64,000 nt of DNA from Pampus argenteus (GCA_036937835.1 CM072876.1:4335001-4399000); one strand, 5' to 3'; shown: positions 10,990 to 24,028, numbered from the stretch's first letter. Made by a program: numbers and translations. Notes: a model not told the origin generated them from the letters alone.

Positions 10990-12695
10990 AAAGCAGATGA
11001 ACACGCTCATCAAACATCGTCTAGCAGACTACCACATGGAGCCGCACAGCGCCTTTCTCACTACCTCTTGAAGAGAAAATAAATTAGAGATTATCATACA
11101 TCCTCAGGTGTTAAGCAACATCCCTCATGTACTTAAGATAGACAGTGTAAAAGACGCGGGTTGAAGAAAACAGTGAGGAAAAAAAAACAAAAAAAAAAAG
11201 GCTGATGGATGGAGCGAGCATCGTGGTAACTTAGTACCTTATTTTTGCTGTACGTTGCCCCGGTCTCTAAACATTCCTGTAATCCTCTGCTGACTACTAT
11301 CCATGAAAACATCGTTTAAAACATCTGTTAAATGAAGAAATTAAACCTGTGTGGAAGAAAGAATCCATGACATGTAATCGTCATGTATGATGTCATTTAA
11401 GCGCATCGACGTGGCATCGTTTCCGCCTTCTCAGTAGAAAAAAAAAAAAAAAGCCCATTTAAAACTACAAACAATTTACCTCATTTTCCCCGTCTCCCGA
11501 GCACCGGCGCCAGTTGAAGATGATGGACGCGAGCAATTTCTTTAACACGGCAACCATGCAAATCACTTTCAGTGTCTCTCCCTTAGCTGTTTTCCCCCCA
11601 CGGTACTCTAGATTGCAGCCCCCAGTCCTAATTGTTCCCAAACATCTCAGGCCAGCAGCGCGAGTTAATTGAGAACGAGAGAGACGTTGATCTCCCATGA
11701 TACAGAGCCTTGCATAAAAATGAGTATTCCCAAAATGACTATCCACATCAAACTAATGAGCATGAAATCCATTCTTCGGTTCAACCAGAGTTCTGCAGAA
11801 ATGCAAAAGCTTTAAGGTAGTCATCTAACGAGGTATACCTGCTTCAGTTTATTGGGATTTAGTGAGAGCCAGTGAATTTTTACAGTTCCCTAAATGAAGT
11901 TCTGTGCTGTTGTTGTGGGGGAGCGAACAATCATAGTTTATATCTAGACTGAAAATCAACAGGGCTGAAGAGCAAAATGTGGTTTGTGAATGAATTTGCT
12001 ATGAGGAACATCAGTACTCCAACTCCAACGTATCCAGCAGCGTAGTTAGAGAGGGGTAGGCCTCTAAGGCAGAAGGTAGGAAGTAAACTTCAGGTGTTAT
12101 TTCTACAGTATTGTGAAATTTGAAGCAATCCCAATTGTCTGAACTGAGATGCCGAATACTTTTGGAAAAGTTGGAAACACTTTAAATTTGTGTTTGACAA
12201 TTATGGCATAAGCTCTATTATCAGCGTCACAGTGGCCTGTAGGTTTAAAGAGGTTGAAACGATCACAGACGTACATCACAGCAGCTTAAACTGTGAGAGA
12301 ATTGCAGCGGATTCAGTTTTTACACTCAATGAAACAATGATTACTTCACATCTTCTATCCTGGAGTCTGTTTTTTTACTGCTGCGAGCTACCGTGCAACA
12401 AGTAAGATTTACTTTGCGTTCACGTTTTTTCTTTTTTTTTTTTTGTATGAATGCATTAATATATAGTGTGAGAGGAAGAGTCAAGGGCAAGCCGCTAAAG
12501 CTAACACGGTTAGCATTAGTCACCCCCCTCTGAGGCACATGATCAAAGAAATGTTCCGACTTCTGAATGGATGAAACACAGAACGATGATCGGGGTTGAA
12601 TCTTCAGAAGATACGCAGGCTTTGAAAGCAAGACTGTGGATCGGCCGTGGGCGTGATATTCAGAAGGAGCCGACTTGTTGCCAGGTTGTAGACCT

Positions 12696-12734
12696 CTATA
12701 TATATATATGTGTGTATATATATATATATATATA
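12696..12734. repeat. (TA)n microsatellite with a TG centre
   Basis: Two TA arrays separated by tgtgtg. Confidence 0.9.
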
Positions 12735-15263
12735 GACACTCACTGATCATCCTTGACCTGATAAAGAAGGACGATGTCATTACGTTTCATTTTTCAGCTG
12801 AAAGTGAAACTTCTAAGATAAAAAAAATAAATAGTTTCACAATTTTTCAAGTCTGTCTTAAAACAACCAGTACAGATGCTTGTATGAATGCTGAAATAGT
12901 TTTCATGAAATATGAATTTATGTTTTTTACTTTTAAACTAGTGTGACTGCATAAAACCCTTCAGTTTAAATCCATTTGTTGTGTATTCGCTGTATTATAA
13001 AACTGTCTAACTTATTTTGTACTCCAAACTTGCCAGTTGACTGACCAACCAATGCAAACTTGGGTCACTAACACTCTTCTCATTGACTTAAACAGTTGAT
13101 CTACTATTACGGTGCAACTCTAGTGAATCTCTAAACCATTTTTTATTTTTTTTTGTACACCACCTGACCCACCGAGTGGCCAAGAAACACAGAGACAGAG
13201 AGCGAGAGTGGAAAAAGAAAACGAAAACGTGTCTGTCGTGCCGGTACATCCCTGCGGAGCTATCATTAATTAAGCGTGAGATTGGTTCTCTCCACTTCCC
13301 ACCCTTGTCTCTCATTCTGTTGATCCTGAGATGTCGAGGGATTCACCACTTCTCCCTCTCAGAAAAAGGAAACGGCTAGTGTTGGTGAAGTGGACCACAA
13401 ATAGATGTGTGAAAAGAGACCAACACACACACATTTTCGTCTAGACGTGCGCACACTAACACTCCAATACTGCACACACGCTTAAGTCCAACACCGTGTC
13501 AGACCTATAGCTCTCTTTCACCACTGCAGTACATCACTAATGATAGCTCAACTCCCTCAACTCCCCTATACTACCCTGAGGGGTGGCGAAATCTGCCAAA
13601 CTGGTACAGGTCCTCTCCTTACCTCTCACACCACGGTATTTGACAGCCAACTAGGGAACTGTAAAATTAAAGGCCTTGGCAAATGAAAATTTCGGTGACA
13701 CAGCGGCGTGAATCAAAGCCGACACAGCAACGGGAGCTTGTGGGAGAAAGAATGAACAAGGCGTGCTCTCAGAAGGAATACAAAAGTAAAGTAAGAAGCT
13801 AGTGAGGGCAAAAAAAAAAACCTACATTTTTATAGTTGACTTACCCAAGTGCATCATCCGGCTAACAGCCGTATCCAGGTTATTGACAAAAGAGGTATTG
13901 CTTCATCATTTCACCTTGAAATGGAGAGCGCGTCGTAAAAGCTCTTTCATAGCACGCAGAACTTTATTGACTTCCTTTGATATTAATAGCCTATGATACA
14001 AAATGCTACCTTTTTTTTTTCTTCTTATCTGATGTGACCTTGTTGATGGTGCCGGAGACAGTGGTGTAATGTATCTCAGCTCAGTCATCATCATCATCGC
14101 AGATTACTGATGCTACACAAGCAGAACGGATACAGACTGCTATAAGTTCAAACCCCTTCATATGAAGGCTTGACAGCGGGTCTCTATATGTCAATTTCTT
14201 GCCAAATCACAGGGTATTTAGAGGGTTTCTAACAGCTCCGACTCTGGCCTCCACACACCTGCAGTGATAGAGACATGCAAGTGTCAGCAGTGACATGAAG
14301 GGCCATCATCATTGCACGCCAGACAATCTGTTGTCGAGGTGAAGAGGCTGATAACAGTTGTCCCCTCCGTGTCTGTCGTCCACCGAGCCAACTTCTCCCC
14401 CAATCCCCTGTCTCACCCCCCTGAGGGAGAGTTATTGCTTTAATATGAACAACAAATGGTTCAATTTGTCCTCTGGGGTGTCAAAGGAGTGTTCGCCGTG
14501 ATTACTTTTTTTGGCACGGCGATGACATTCATTGGCTTGGACTCAGAGCGTATTGGAGAAAGGCCTCAGTTAGGCCCGATTGGTCGAGTGACAGATTGAG
14601 ATGAACAGAGAGACAGAGGAAAAAAAAAAGATAGAAATGTAGAAAAAGAGAAGAGTGGCAACACCGTCTTTGCACACCTCAATGAACAGCAGCACTTCAA
14701 TCCTTGATCGAATGAGAAATACAGTATCTTGACCTTGACTGTTCAAGCAGGCAAAAAGGCAGCTTGGCTATAATCCACCCGAGCAGAGTCACAGAAAAGC
14801 CACAAAAACGTAAAAAATACTGGACGAGGGAGAAGAGACATTTGGGTTTTTTTTTTTCTTTAAAACTGATTATCAAGAAAAGAAAACATTTAGCTGTTTT
14901 CTAAAATACAGACACACTGTGTAAAAATGGTTTGGTTCTTGTATTGATTAAACAAACAAGATATGATGTGTAATTTAGTGAGATTTAGAAGTGCTGGCAG
15001 GTAAATTGTGTTACCTTCAAACAGAGTCAGGATAGCCGTTTCCCCTGTTTTTCAGTCTTTATGCTTAAGGTAAGCTAATGAGCTGTTGGCTCCAGCTATA
15101 TATTTACCTATACAGACATACAAGTGGTACCTTTACTCCCCACCATGAAGTGAATAAGCACATCGCTCGAAATGCTATTCCTTTAAAATACCTTGTTGAC
15201 CCCCATCATCATCAAACTCATTGCTCTTTCTCTCTCCTTGCCTCCCATCAGCCACTGCCTTAC

Positions 15264-15574
15264 CTGAATAGTAGGGGGCGAGCGCTGCTTGCGAGTGGTC
15301 GTGGTGGACAGGGTGGTCGTGGTCTCGATAAAGGTGGTGGACATCTCCGGCGGTACCGAGGTGGTGGTGCGTGCCGCGCCTCTGCTGGCCGGCACGTCGC
15401 CCACAAGGCGCACGCTGCCGTTCACCTTGATGTTGGCGTGGCCTTCGGCGGCCATGTTGAGGACTTTGAGGCCGTTGTAGTAAAGGCCTGAGAGCTGGCC
15501 CTGATAGGGCCGCTTCCGGTCGTTTCCACCGATGGAGATAGTGGCCTGGGTGTTGAAGATTGTCAGCTGCCGGC
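15264..15574 (-). CDS. nrxn3: Neurexin-3 exon: C-terminal LNS6 and Thr-rich stalk (exon 21-like)
   Basis: This 311-bp exon has acceptor cctgcaccag and donor gtaaggca. It starts with GC, completing the SS4 glycine, and ends in phase 0 after 103 codons. RQLTIFN at its start holds the positions of neurexin-1 beta Arg232, Thr235, Ile236 and calcium-binding Asn238. QGQLSGLYYNGLKVLNMAAE ends the LNS6 fold, and NIKVNGSVRLVGDVP is neurexin-3-like. The last third is a Thr/Ser/Pro stalk (TTTSVPPEMSTTFIETTTT, then STTTTRKQRS) expected to carry dense O-glycans between LNS6 and the membrane. GC content is visibly higher than in the flanking introns. The intron between this exon and the cassette is only about 1.7 kb, a close spacing that suits co-regulation at SS4. 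Confidence 0.97.
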
Positions 15575-17305
15575 CTGGTGCAGGAGGGCGGGAGTGTTAA
15601 TATTGTTGTCATGATGGAATAATCTGATGTATAAAACACATACAGCTATTCTAAATTGTGACAATCACCACCTTTATGATGCACTACATTTTCACTGCAG
15701 CCTATGTGCAGTAGCCGAATAGCTAAATATCTCCGGTAAAACTTTTTAGATATTACATTGTTGCTTGATTAAAAGCGAATGGATTCATTTCAGTAGTTAA
15801 AACCTTGTGATGCAACATGTTTCTTCACACTAAAAAAGCAGTAGCTTATCAGTTCTCAACAACTGCAGCTATATGCCCTGTTATCTACAGTAGGAAGGCT
15901 TTTTTCCCTTCTGATATGCAAGGAAAAAAGAAAGCACTGAAAGAGACCGATAATGTTGAATTAAAAAAACAACAGACACTATGCAGCTATAGCAGCCTTA
16001 TCGTAAACAAGAGAAAACATGCAGGTGTTGGAACATGTTCTTAATATTCTCTGGACAACACAGTGGACTCGTGGTAAGGTGATTATACAGGCTTCGGCAC
16101 ATTATGATTAAGTACGAGCAATACACACGGACTGCGAGTCATGGGTGAATTTCATTAGGATAAACATACATATCATTGTCAAAACACTGTTGCTCATGCA
16201 TTAATTATGAAATGAAAACACACAAAACTTTCACAATACAAGAATCATAATTGAAAATCTAATTTGGATATTTTACACAGCACTGCAAGCTCGTTATATA
16301 TTTCGGGGGCATTTGCACAATTATAATACATAATACATCGGGCATGGGATGACGGGGACAGGCCGTTCATATCACAGAAGCAGAAATGAAATCGCACGTG
16401 TGGAGTCATGCATGCAGCCGTAATGGATTTTTTTTTTTCAGACCCGTTTGTGTTTTTAGCGATTGTTAAAGGGACTTTATGAGCAGGTTAAGATGTTTAT
16501 GTGCAAAAAAAATAAAGAAAATAAAAGCAGTTTATAATGATATTATGTTAAGCAAAATTTATTGTGCACCAAACATAAAGGTGGGAAAGGGAGATTTCCC
16601 ACCTTCCCCACCAAACGTTTTAACGAGCACAACTCTATCAGGGTATCGGTGCACCTCAGCAGGCTCGGTGTGATGCTTTGCCGTCAAAAAAAAAAGGCTC
16701 CAATTAGCTCTCCGTCACAAAAACAAGTGAGGATTTTATCGTGTGTGATGTGTATAACTACAATGAGATAAATTACAGCAGGGAGAAGCACCTGCTGTTT
16801 GGAAAGTTTTCATGGGGATATTGCCCACTGATTAGTTTGTTCTCAAACATTGCAGAGGATTCGAGCCAAGGAAGCTAATTCTCCTCTCAAAGCAATCGGG
16901 CCTGCTGTTGCAACACAGATAATGCTCCTTCTCCTAGTCAATTTTGTACAAAAGATTAGGAGTACTTGATACTTGATACCTAAAATCTTATTGTGGCACT
17001 GTTTAATAGAAATCTCTTTTTTCCCAGTCCCTTTAACTGGACACCATGATTCAACAATTTTTTTTTTAAAAAGATGAAGATGAGAGAACGGGAATGAGAA
17101 CTGAAGAAATATAAAACAAACAAAAAAATAAAATAAAAATAAAGGAAAGGAAAGAACAAAAACTAACAGAAAACCTGCCTTGTTTTACTTGTTTTTTTAA
17201 AGGGTTTAAGGGATGGTTATTCATTCTCAGAGGTTGAAAGGGAACAAGCCGATGAAATAACAGAAAAAAAAAGATAAACATTATAGAAGTTCGATAAAGA
17301 TTTAC
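15575..17305 (-). other. nrxn3 intron of about 1.7 kb after the SS4 cassette
   Basis: This short AT-rich intron contains TTAAA motifs and, on the transcript strand, a long U/C-rich run about 100-230 bases downstream of the cassette donor. Such sequence can bind STAR-family and polypyrimidine-tract proteins. No other gene or array is seen. Confidence 0.85.
17195..17305 (-). promoter_or_regulatory. TTAAA motifs downstream of the SS4 donor
   Basis: On the transcript strand, cttaaaccc and ctttaaaaa motifs occur at 17205-17210 and 17197-17203, roughly 95-110 bases after the donor, and another ttaaag lies directly at the acceptor. STAR proteins that control SS4 in mammals bind UUAAA/UWAA elements. 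The function here is inferred. Confidence 0.35.
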
Positions 17306-17395
17306 CTTTCTCCTGAAGCCAATCTTCTACTGGCCGGGTATATTTGAACGGGATTTTCTTATTTGCCATTTGAATGCGCTCAATGTCGCTGTTGC
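17306..17395 (-). CDS. nrxn3: Neurexin-3 alternative cassette exon, splice site 4 (SS4/AS4)
   Basis: This exon is exactly 90 bp with phase 1 at both ends, so including or skipping it adds or removes 30 residues without a frameshift. It runs from NSDIERIQMANKK through KIPFKYTRPVEDWLQEK, close to the SS4 insert of vertebrate neurexin-3. The acceptor (aaactttaaag) has a weak polypyrimidine tract and the donor is gtaaatct, as expected of a regulated exon. In neurexins generally the insert alters affinity for neuroligins, blocks LRRTM binding and favours cerebellin binding. Inclusion is controlled by the STAR-family RNA-binding proteins SAM68, SLM1 and SLM2, which bind UWAA-type motifs; TTAAA motifs lie on both sides here. 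The exon is full length with no stop or frameshift, so it looks functional. Confidence 0.97.
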
Positions 17396-17556
17396 CTTTA
17401 AAGTTTGAAAGTTTAACAAACAGCTTGAAACAGTCGGCAACGGCAACGGCAACAGACATCACACATTTATACAGTGGTTTATAATGAGTTTTATCTTTAG
17501 TTTTATGAATATTTATAAAAGCTTTATGGTTGTTTTTCCAAGTAGCTTTAGTTTAA

Positions 17557-17578
17557 TTTTTTTTTTTTTTTTTTTTTT
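17557..17578. repeat. Run of 22 T
   Basis: Plus-strand T homopolymer about 160 bases upstream of the SS4 cassette on the transcript, where it reads as A. Confidence 0.9.
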
Positions 17579-20330
17579 AAATCAGATTTATATAGCACAC
17601 ACTCCACATCATAATTTAACAAATCAATGGGTTAAAAACACAAGACATATCCGTAGCAGTCATGGAAACAGACATACTGCATCAATAACCTGCAAAAAAT
17701 AGGTTAAAATATGTTTGGAGGAGACACAAAATACATCACAGTCTGCATATTAAATCCTGTAATACATTCATCATATTACATAGTAAAGACAAAAGGAGGG
17801 ATATTAAGTGGTTAAAAAAGGCAGAGCATGCATTAACTGCCTTTCTCTGAAGCAAATTGGCGGTAATTTATGTGCACTAATTCTCCCACTGGACGCCACC
17901 TGTTTTTACATTTCGAGGGCCAAGGTATGATTTGGTGTAGTAGCTTATTTGGAGGCAAGGGTTGGCGAGGGAGACGGGCTGTGGGGGGAGATGAGGAAGT
18001 GGTAATTTGAAGTGCTGCAGACCTATAGGGAGAGAGGTCCCACAGTGACACAGATTTGAAGAGGACAATGCATACAAATGAGATCATTACTGACATGTGG
18101 GAGGCCTTTTGGGTAAAAAAAAAAAGAAAAAGAAAAGAAGAAGTGCTACCCCAGCTGCCACATCCGCTCTTCTAAGACAACGGCTAACGTGTTGCAGGTA
18201 TATGAGAGTTCAGGTTGGATGCTATGTGGTGACGATACGGTTTCGTGTTGTGTATGCGCCACGTTGCAAAATATTTGTCTGACAACGTCTGACGATCACA
18301 GATGCATTCGCTTCCGAAAGGCGCTGCGAGCGTGTGTCTCTGACTCTGAGAACTGAGGCATACACAGCCCTGTCTTCAAACTGAGGTTTGATGAATGCCT
18401 GTATAGAATCATAAACGGTGCCGTATATGTCAGTCGGTACCCAGGTGGGAAGGTGGGGATAAAAAAGAAACTAGCACGCTATTGTTAATAACACAACCGA
18501 AAGGGCAACGATGCATAATGGTGAGAAACAGCCTTCTGAAAAGTTTGCCTGCTAGATTTCTTCCAGGTGATTAAAGTTCGGCAACGTCATGCGCGCAAAC
18601 ACCTATTGCTATCCAGCTGACTGAGGGTGTGACCATTGTGTTGCTACCCATAATTGGTTTGGAGAGTTGTATTTCATGTTCTATAACTCAGATATTTGCT
18701 GCATACCTGATTATAAAATGCACTGTTCTCATCCAGCGATTAAAAATGTGTACAAAAGGAGTGAAAGCGCCACGAATACATGAAACCGTAGAACATACAG
18801 TTGTCTCAGCTTCCTTCAATACCTCAATTCTTGATCTTTCTATCATTGCTTTCTACCTTTTGTAACAAAACTGCATGTATGCATATGACTGCAGGGTAGC
18901 TGGAGGACCTGAAGGACTGTGTCTGCAGCGTGCCAGCAGGTTAATCAGCTACTAGCAGAACTCCCTCCCCGTTCCTTTGATGTCAAGCAGGTTTTCGGGC
19001 AGCAGCCAAGTACAATCTCCTCTGAACCACAGAGGGAGGCATGATGGTCGTATGTGAAACCAGGAAACAGACAAAACGGTTACGGGTGTGGGTGAGTAGG
19101 TTAAGGCACAGTGTGGAGACACAACTGTCACTGTAATTTCGCCATCTTCTTTCGAGTTTATGGCTTTTTGCTGAATGTCCCAAAGCCATCTGAAATTAGA
19201 AAAAACCCGTGTGAAACGGAGAGAAGTGGCTACAAGCCTGCCGCGCATTGCTAATGGCGTGGGGTCTCAGGTATGGCTCTTATATTGTTCTAGGTGATTA
19301 ATGAGGTGACAATCGCCCCCGTAATGAATACACCACAAGCTAATTGTCCAACTAATGAGAAACTCTCTCTAGTTTGTCAATTTGATATTCGGTTTTTTAA
19401 AGGTGACTCCAGAATGGATGACCTTGCCAATAAAAGCACTATTGTTTATTATAAAATCACTCTGCCTTTAAGGTTTGGGGTTTTTTTTCCTTTTTTTTCC
19501 TCCAAACTGAAATGGACACGATATTTCCTTGCACATTTTTCATTGACCTTTCAGTAGCTGCAAAGATCAAAGTGCATTTTAGCACCAATATGAATTTGAT
19601 GTTTTGTCACAGTCACAGTGTCCGTTTTGGTGCAAACTAAAATCCATATTACGGTTTTTGGATCAAACACTGTTTATCCTAGATCCCTATATACTAGATA
19701 AAGTTTAAAAATGTGCTTTAAACCTAAACGTTAGTTTAGTTTACTATGTAGTTACACCGACTAGTGAAGCATGAGGTCAACGTAGATGCCTTGAGATGTT
19801 TTCTAAAGATATTTTTGGGGTATTTTTATGCCTTAATTAGAGTTCAATTCAAACATATTTATTTTCTTGTTGCTGAAAAATATTGATGCACATTTTGCAG
19901 CATGCATTGGCACAGGTGAGTTTTATTTATTTATTTATTTTGTATTTATATATATAGTTTGTAGCCCTAATACGTGCCATTTATTTTTATTTTTTTTCTC
20001 TCCCAGCCAAAACAATGTCTAAATGTTTCCCTTTCAGTGGCAGCCATTCAGTCAACACAAACACTGGCACGGCGACAGTCATCTGCTGGTTCGTCGCCTC
20101 GTTCTATTCATTTTGTTTGCCAGACTAATCTCACTGGGGTTTCCATCACAGGGCCAGAGCTGAGAGCGCATCAAAACTGTGAAAATGGCTACCGTGACAG
20201 GCTCCTGGCATTCTCTCCATTTGGGGATGATGAGTACATTTGATATACTTCTGGCTCTGTCCAAAAATCATCATTCCACAGCTCAACTCCACAGCTAGCC
20301 GTTGCAGCCCCTGGTTATAAATATCCTGCA

Positions 20331-20480
20331 CCACCCACCTCCTTTCCAATCTACACTTTACTTTCATCTCTGTCTCTCCTTCTTTTCTCTCTAGCTATTC
20401 ATCTAGCACAGTTTCTTTCTTTTTCTGTTCTCTCCTTCTCTTCAAGCCATCCTCTGTTCCTTCATTTGCTCCCTGCTATT
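20331..20480. repeat. Pyrimidine-rich low-complexity stretch
   Basis: Strongly C/T-biased plus strand with repeated ctctc and ttctttc words; purine-rich on the transcript. Confidence 0.6.
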
Positions 20481-21524
20481 TTCTTTCCTCCTCCGTCTTT
20501 CACTATGCAATCAGCCCTGCTCTCCTTTTGGCTGAATCGGACCTCTTTAAGCCACAGCCACAATGATGTGATATCATTTATCTACTTTTCATTCACTCAC
20601 CGTTGCATTTGTTTTGTTTTCTACCTATCTATCTGTCCACACGCCGGCTCTCTGTCAACTTATTCCTGTCATCTACTCCATTAAATGCATCTGTATTCCC
20701 TCAGTGACAGCGTTTCTTTTCTATTCACCCATGTCCGTCTGTTTCTCCTGCTTTTACTTTCCCCTCTATCCCTCCCTCCATTTCTCTCTGAGACATCAGA
20801 CAAAGCCAGGGAGTAAATTCATCATTTATCAGGTCGCTCTGAAATTTATGGTGTTGAAAGGATGAATTAGACTGGCGACTTCTACACTCAGCTTAGTCTG
20901 AGTTCTGAGAGCGACAGAGATTGTGTCTCAGATAGGTCTAATCATGTTTAGCCCGCGGGGGACGTGTGGGGATTTATCTCTCTCCTGAAGAATTGTTTTG
21001 TCTGTATTTCAAGACAAAGATTGGCAGATATTTTGAGACAGTGCTACCCATTCTGCGAACACAAGGTCATTCTCCTCATGACCGAGCCTCTTGTAACCAC
21101 AAACAAATGACGGTCACTCGTTTGAGACAACGGCTGAATCTCAAGCCAGCTCATCAAAGTGTGACGCAATAATATCCTCTCTGGCTTGGTCGAGTGATTC
21201 TCTTTAATTCGAAAGATTCAAACTCACGCAAAAAAAAAAAAAAAAGATCATGTAATCCAAAAACAAAGGGTTCGGGGATTCGGAGTGTTATATAAGGAAA
21301 TTGGAAGCCTCTCGCTAAACAAAAGACAAGCCCCTGCAGTAATGTGGGCTGTCACAGAAGTACACATGATCGTAGGAGAGATGCACAATCCTGATGAACG
21401 CCGACTGGAAAAGAATAAGAAACATTTGAGGACAAAAAAAAAAAGAAAAAAAAAGAATGAGAGGCATCTGAGAGGGCAGCGTTTGAGGGGAGAATAATTA
21501 GAGAAAGATAGAGACAAAACAGTC

Positions 21525-21545
21525 CACACACACACACACACACAC
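21525..21545. repeat. (CA)n microsatellite
   Basis: About ten CA units. Confidence 0.9.
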
Positions 21546-21942
21546 TCAACGCCCACATGCAAACTGAACACACGTAAGCTGCAGGAGCCTGATGGAAATG
21601 CTGCTGTATGGGATCAGTGTGGGTATACTGATTTATGCACTAATAGGATTGTGAATCACAGGAGTCCTTTCCTACATTATTTCCCCAAATATAGTCAGTA
21701 ATAAACTGCACAATTTTTTTTATTTTGCAATCCTGTTTTGTGAAATTCGCTTTGGGCAACAAACCAGGTCCGACTCCGGCCTGAGATCTGAACGTCGCTC
21801 TTTCTCTCTCGATTAGTTTTGGCTTCTGTCCTGTGGACCTCCAGTTGAAGGCAAAATAGGGACATCCGAAGAAAGTTAAAGGATAATTTACTTATGTTGT
21901 GTAGTATTAGTCATCATTTCTGTCATGTTATGATGACATTGA

Positions 21943-21982
21943 ACAACGCGTCATCACAACATAACACAATCTGACGCGTTGT
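21943..21982. repeat. 11-bp inverted repeat with ACGCGT in each arm
   Basis: acaacgcgtca (21943-21953) and tgacgcgttgt (21972-21982) pair perfectly around an 18-base loop. Confidence 0.7.
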
Positions 21983-22309
21983 AAACAAGCCAACACCGTT
22001 TGCATCACTCATTCTGTATTAAATTCAAATTCACATTTTTCTTTTTCAAAAGGCAACTTTCTGCCCGAGACATTCTGCCCAAACCAATCGACCAATGCCC
22101 AAATCAATGTAATATTACTCTGAATTCATATTTGAAAAATATACCAGGAAGCATCAGACCTATGGGGCTATATGATCGTAGTATTCAACAGGATCCACTT
22201 TTTTCTGACATAAATCTAGTTCAAAAGTTCAAAACTATATAAAAAATAAGAGCCAAGTTGTAATTAAACACAAAAGACTCTTTAAGAAGTTATTAAGGAC
22301 AAACAAAAC

Positions 22310-22334
22310 AAAAAAAAAAAAAAAAAAAAAAAAA
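22310..22334. repeat. Run of 25 A
   Basis: Plus-strand A homopolymer; on the transcript strand it is a U run. Confidence 0.9.
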
Positions 22335-22543
22335 GGAAACGCTTGTATAACTGCCCTGGTTGGGGCATGGTGTTAAAAAACAACAACAAAAAAATCTCCT
22401 GCCGCCATATAAAGCAGATCACAACAATTGTACACTTTGCAAACACTGTTGTTGAGATGTCCAATTTACACGCCCCAGGCTATTTTGAAAACAGCCTTGA
22501 CTGACAAGCAAACCAACACCTTTATCCTTACCTATTCCCTACC

Positions 22544-22582
22544 GGAGAGAGACAGAGAGAGAGACACAGAGACAGAGAGAGA

Positions 22583-22613
<31 letters not shown>
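22544..22613. repeat. Imperfect (GA)n microsatellite
   Basis: GA array of about 70 bp with several gaca interruptions. Confidence 0.9.
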
Positions 22614-23979
22614 GGCTAGCCCAGATCTAGTAACTGTTTATCGAACCGGCCTGAGAGCCTTGTGGCGGTTTGTGCCTTCAAGTTAAGCATTAGGAGTGTG
22701 AGAAAAGTCGTCGATGTGTCTACACCCTAACATGTAATTACTCAACGCCTTTACAAGGGAGGGACGGGGTAAAAAAAATAAATAAATAAGAAAAAAATAA
22801 AATCAATCGTCTCTGAATTACTATCACTGAGTGTCCTGCAAATTACCTGTGCAGAAGAGAAAAAGAAATTACCCCGCATTCAATCCCCCCCGACCTCAGC
22901 TCCGTTTGAAGACAACGGCTAGGCGGACAGAAAAAGGAACAAACCTCAATGGGATCACTTGGAAGAAATCAAAGGCTAAAAAGCCAGAGTTATCCATGTT
23001 GTTCATAACTTAAACTGGCAAGAAACCATTTAGACGTGATTTCTGCATAGACGCTGGATCTGGATCATAGATATCGACAGACATATTGATAAGAAGGTTG
23101 AGAAAACAACCATTGAACACACACGACGCAGAAGGCACTTTGAGATAATTATGAAGGCGGTAGAGGGTTCAATGGCAATCTGAAATGACTGAGAGATAGA
23201 GAGAGCATAACTGAATTATTGTGTAATACAAGGCCGGATATCTGAGGGAAGCGTGTAGCGTGTACATGACTGAAACGTTGCTTGCGTGCACGTATGTGCC
23301 ACATGTTGTGGAGTTTTTCTGTATTTTCCAGCGTCAGTGTGGCTAAAACGCAGTTATGAAACCCGTCCAACTTTATCTGGTCAAAGAAAAGTGAAAGACA
23401 GCCAACGGCAAAAGAAACGCAGAGACAGAAAAGATTAACATCACCTGCGCTGGCATTGAACCAAATAAAAAAAAAAAAAAAACAGCCGTGCCAGGTCACG
23501 CCATGAGAGGATGCTGCACTGTCCTCGGCGGAGGTTTGCTCCTCGAAGCGTGCTGTAGGGCTGCTGAGACATAGGGCCGCCAAGTGAAAGGGATCGACTA
23601 TTTGGTTCCTTCTTACCATCATCGCTTTTCTGGTAACACTATTTAATCTTCAACATTGTCTATTATTCTACATCTGTTTTCCGTCCAATTAGATCTTACT
23701 GTTCTTACCTTCAGATAAGAGATCAGTGAAGTTTCACATTTTCTTTTTGTCATCCCAACTTCTTCCGTCTGCCTCAACCCTCCGCCTCTTTGTACCCACG
23801 TTGCTGACCTGTGCGTCTGCTCCGTTTGACTAAGTGAAATTGAAGAGTGGGTAATAGGGAACAAGGAAACAAACGGTGGCCTCTTCTCAGCTGGCTGGCA
23901 TAAAGACTCAGATATCAAAGACCAAGAGAGCCAACTCAATTTAATGGACTGTTAAGTAGAAGCTGGAGAGGATTTTTGC

Positions 23980-24028
23980 TTCCTTCCTTCCTTCCCTCTC
24001 TCTCTCTCTGTCTCTCTGTCTCTCTCTT
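23980..24028. repeat. (TTCC)n/(TC)n low-complexity array
   Basis: Three TTCC units run into TC repeats with TGTC interruptions. Confidence 0.85.

Larger units (their letters stand above)
1147..15263 (-). other. nrxn3 intron of about 14.1 kb before the acidic stalk exon
   Basis: No further exon was recognised on either strand. Contents are CA, GT, TA and GA arrays, a 15-base G run at 1533-1547, a degraded dispersed repeat near 7.17-7.53 kb, a perfect 13-bp hairpin at 5625-5660, an AC/GT palindrome at 9943-9971 and AT-rich unique sequence. The stretch 8.15-8.55 kb is low in repeats and looks unremarkable. Confidence 0.85.

Noticed and set aside
15078..15491. Plus-strand frame of 137 codons over the same exon
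   Set aside because: Antisense shadow of the GC-rich neurexin exon.
15175..15639. Minus-strand frame of 154 codons over the stalk exon, rich in His, Arg and Gln
   Set aside because: It is an alternative frame of the real neurexin exon at 15264-15574 and crosses both splice borders.
22310..22334. Long A run considered as the tail of a retroposed gene or LINE
   Set aside because: Neither side carries recognisable coding sequence, and no target-site duplication was seen.
23149..23622. Minus-strand open frame of 157 codons
   Set aside because: Low-complexity Phe and Leu/Ser runs; no conserved motif and no splice sites matching neurexin phases.
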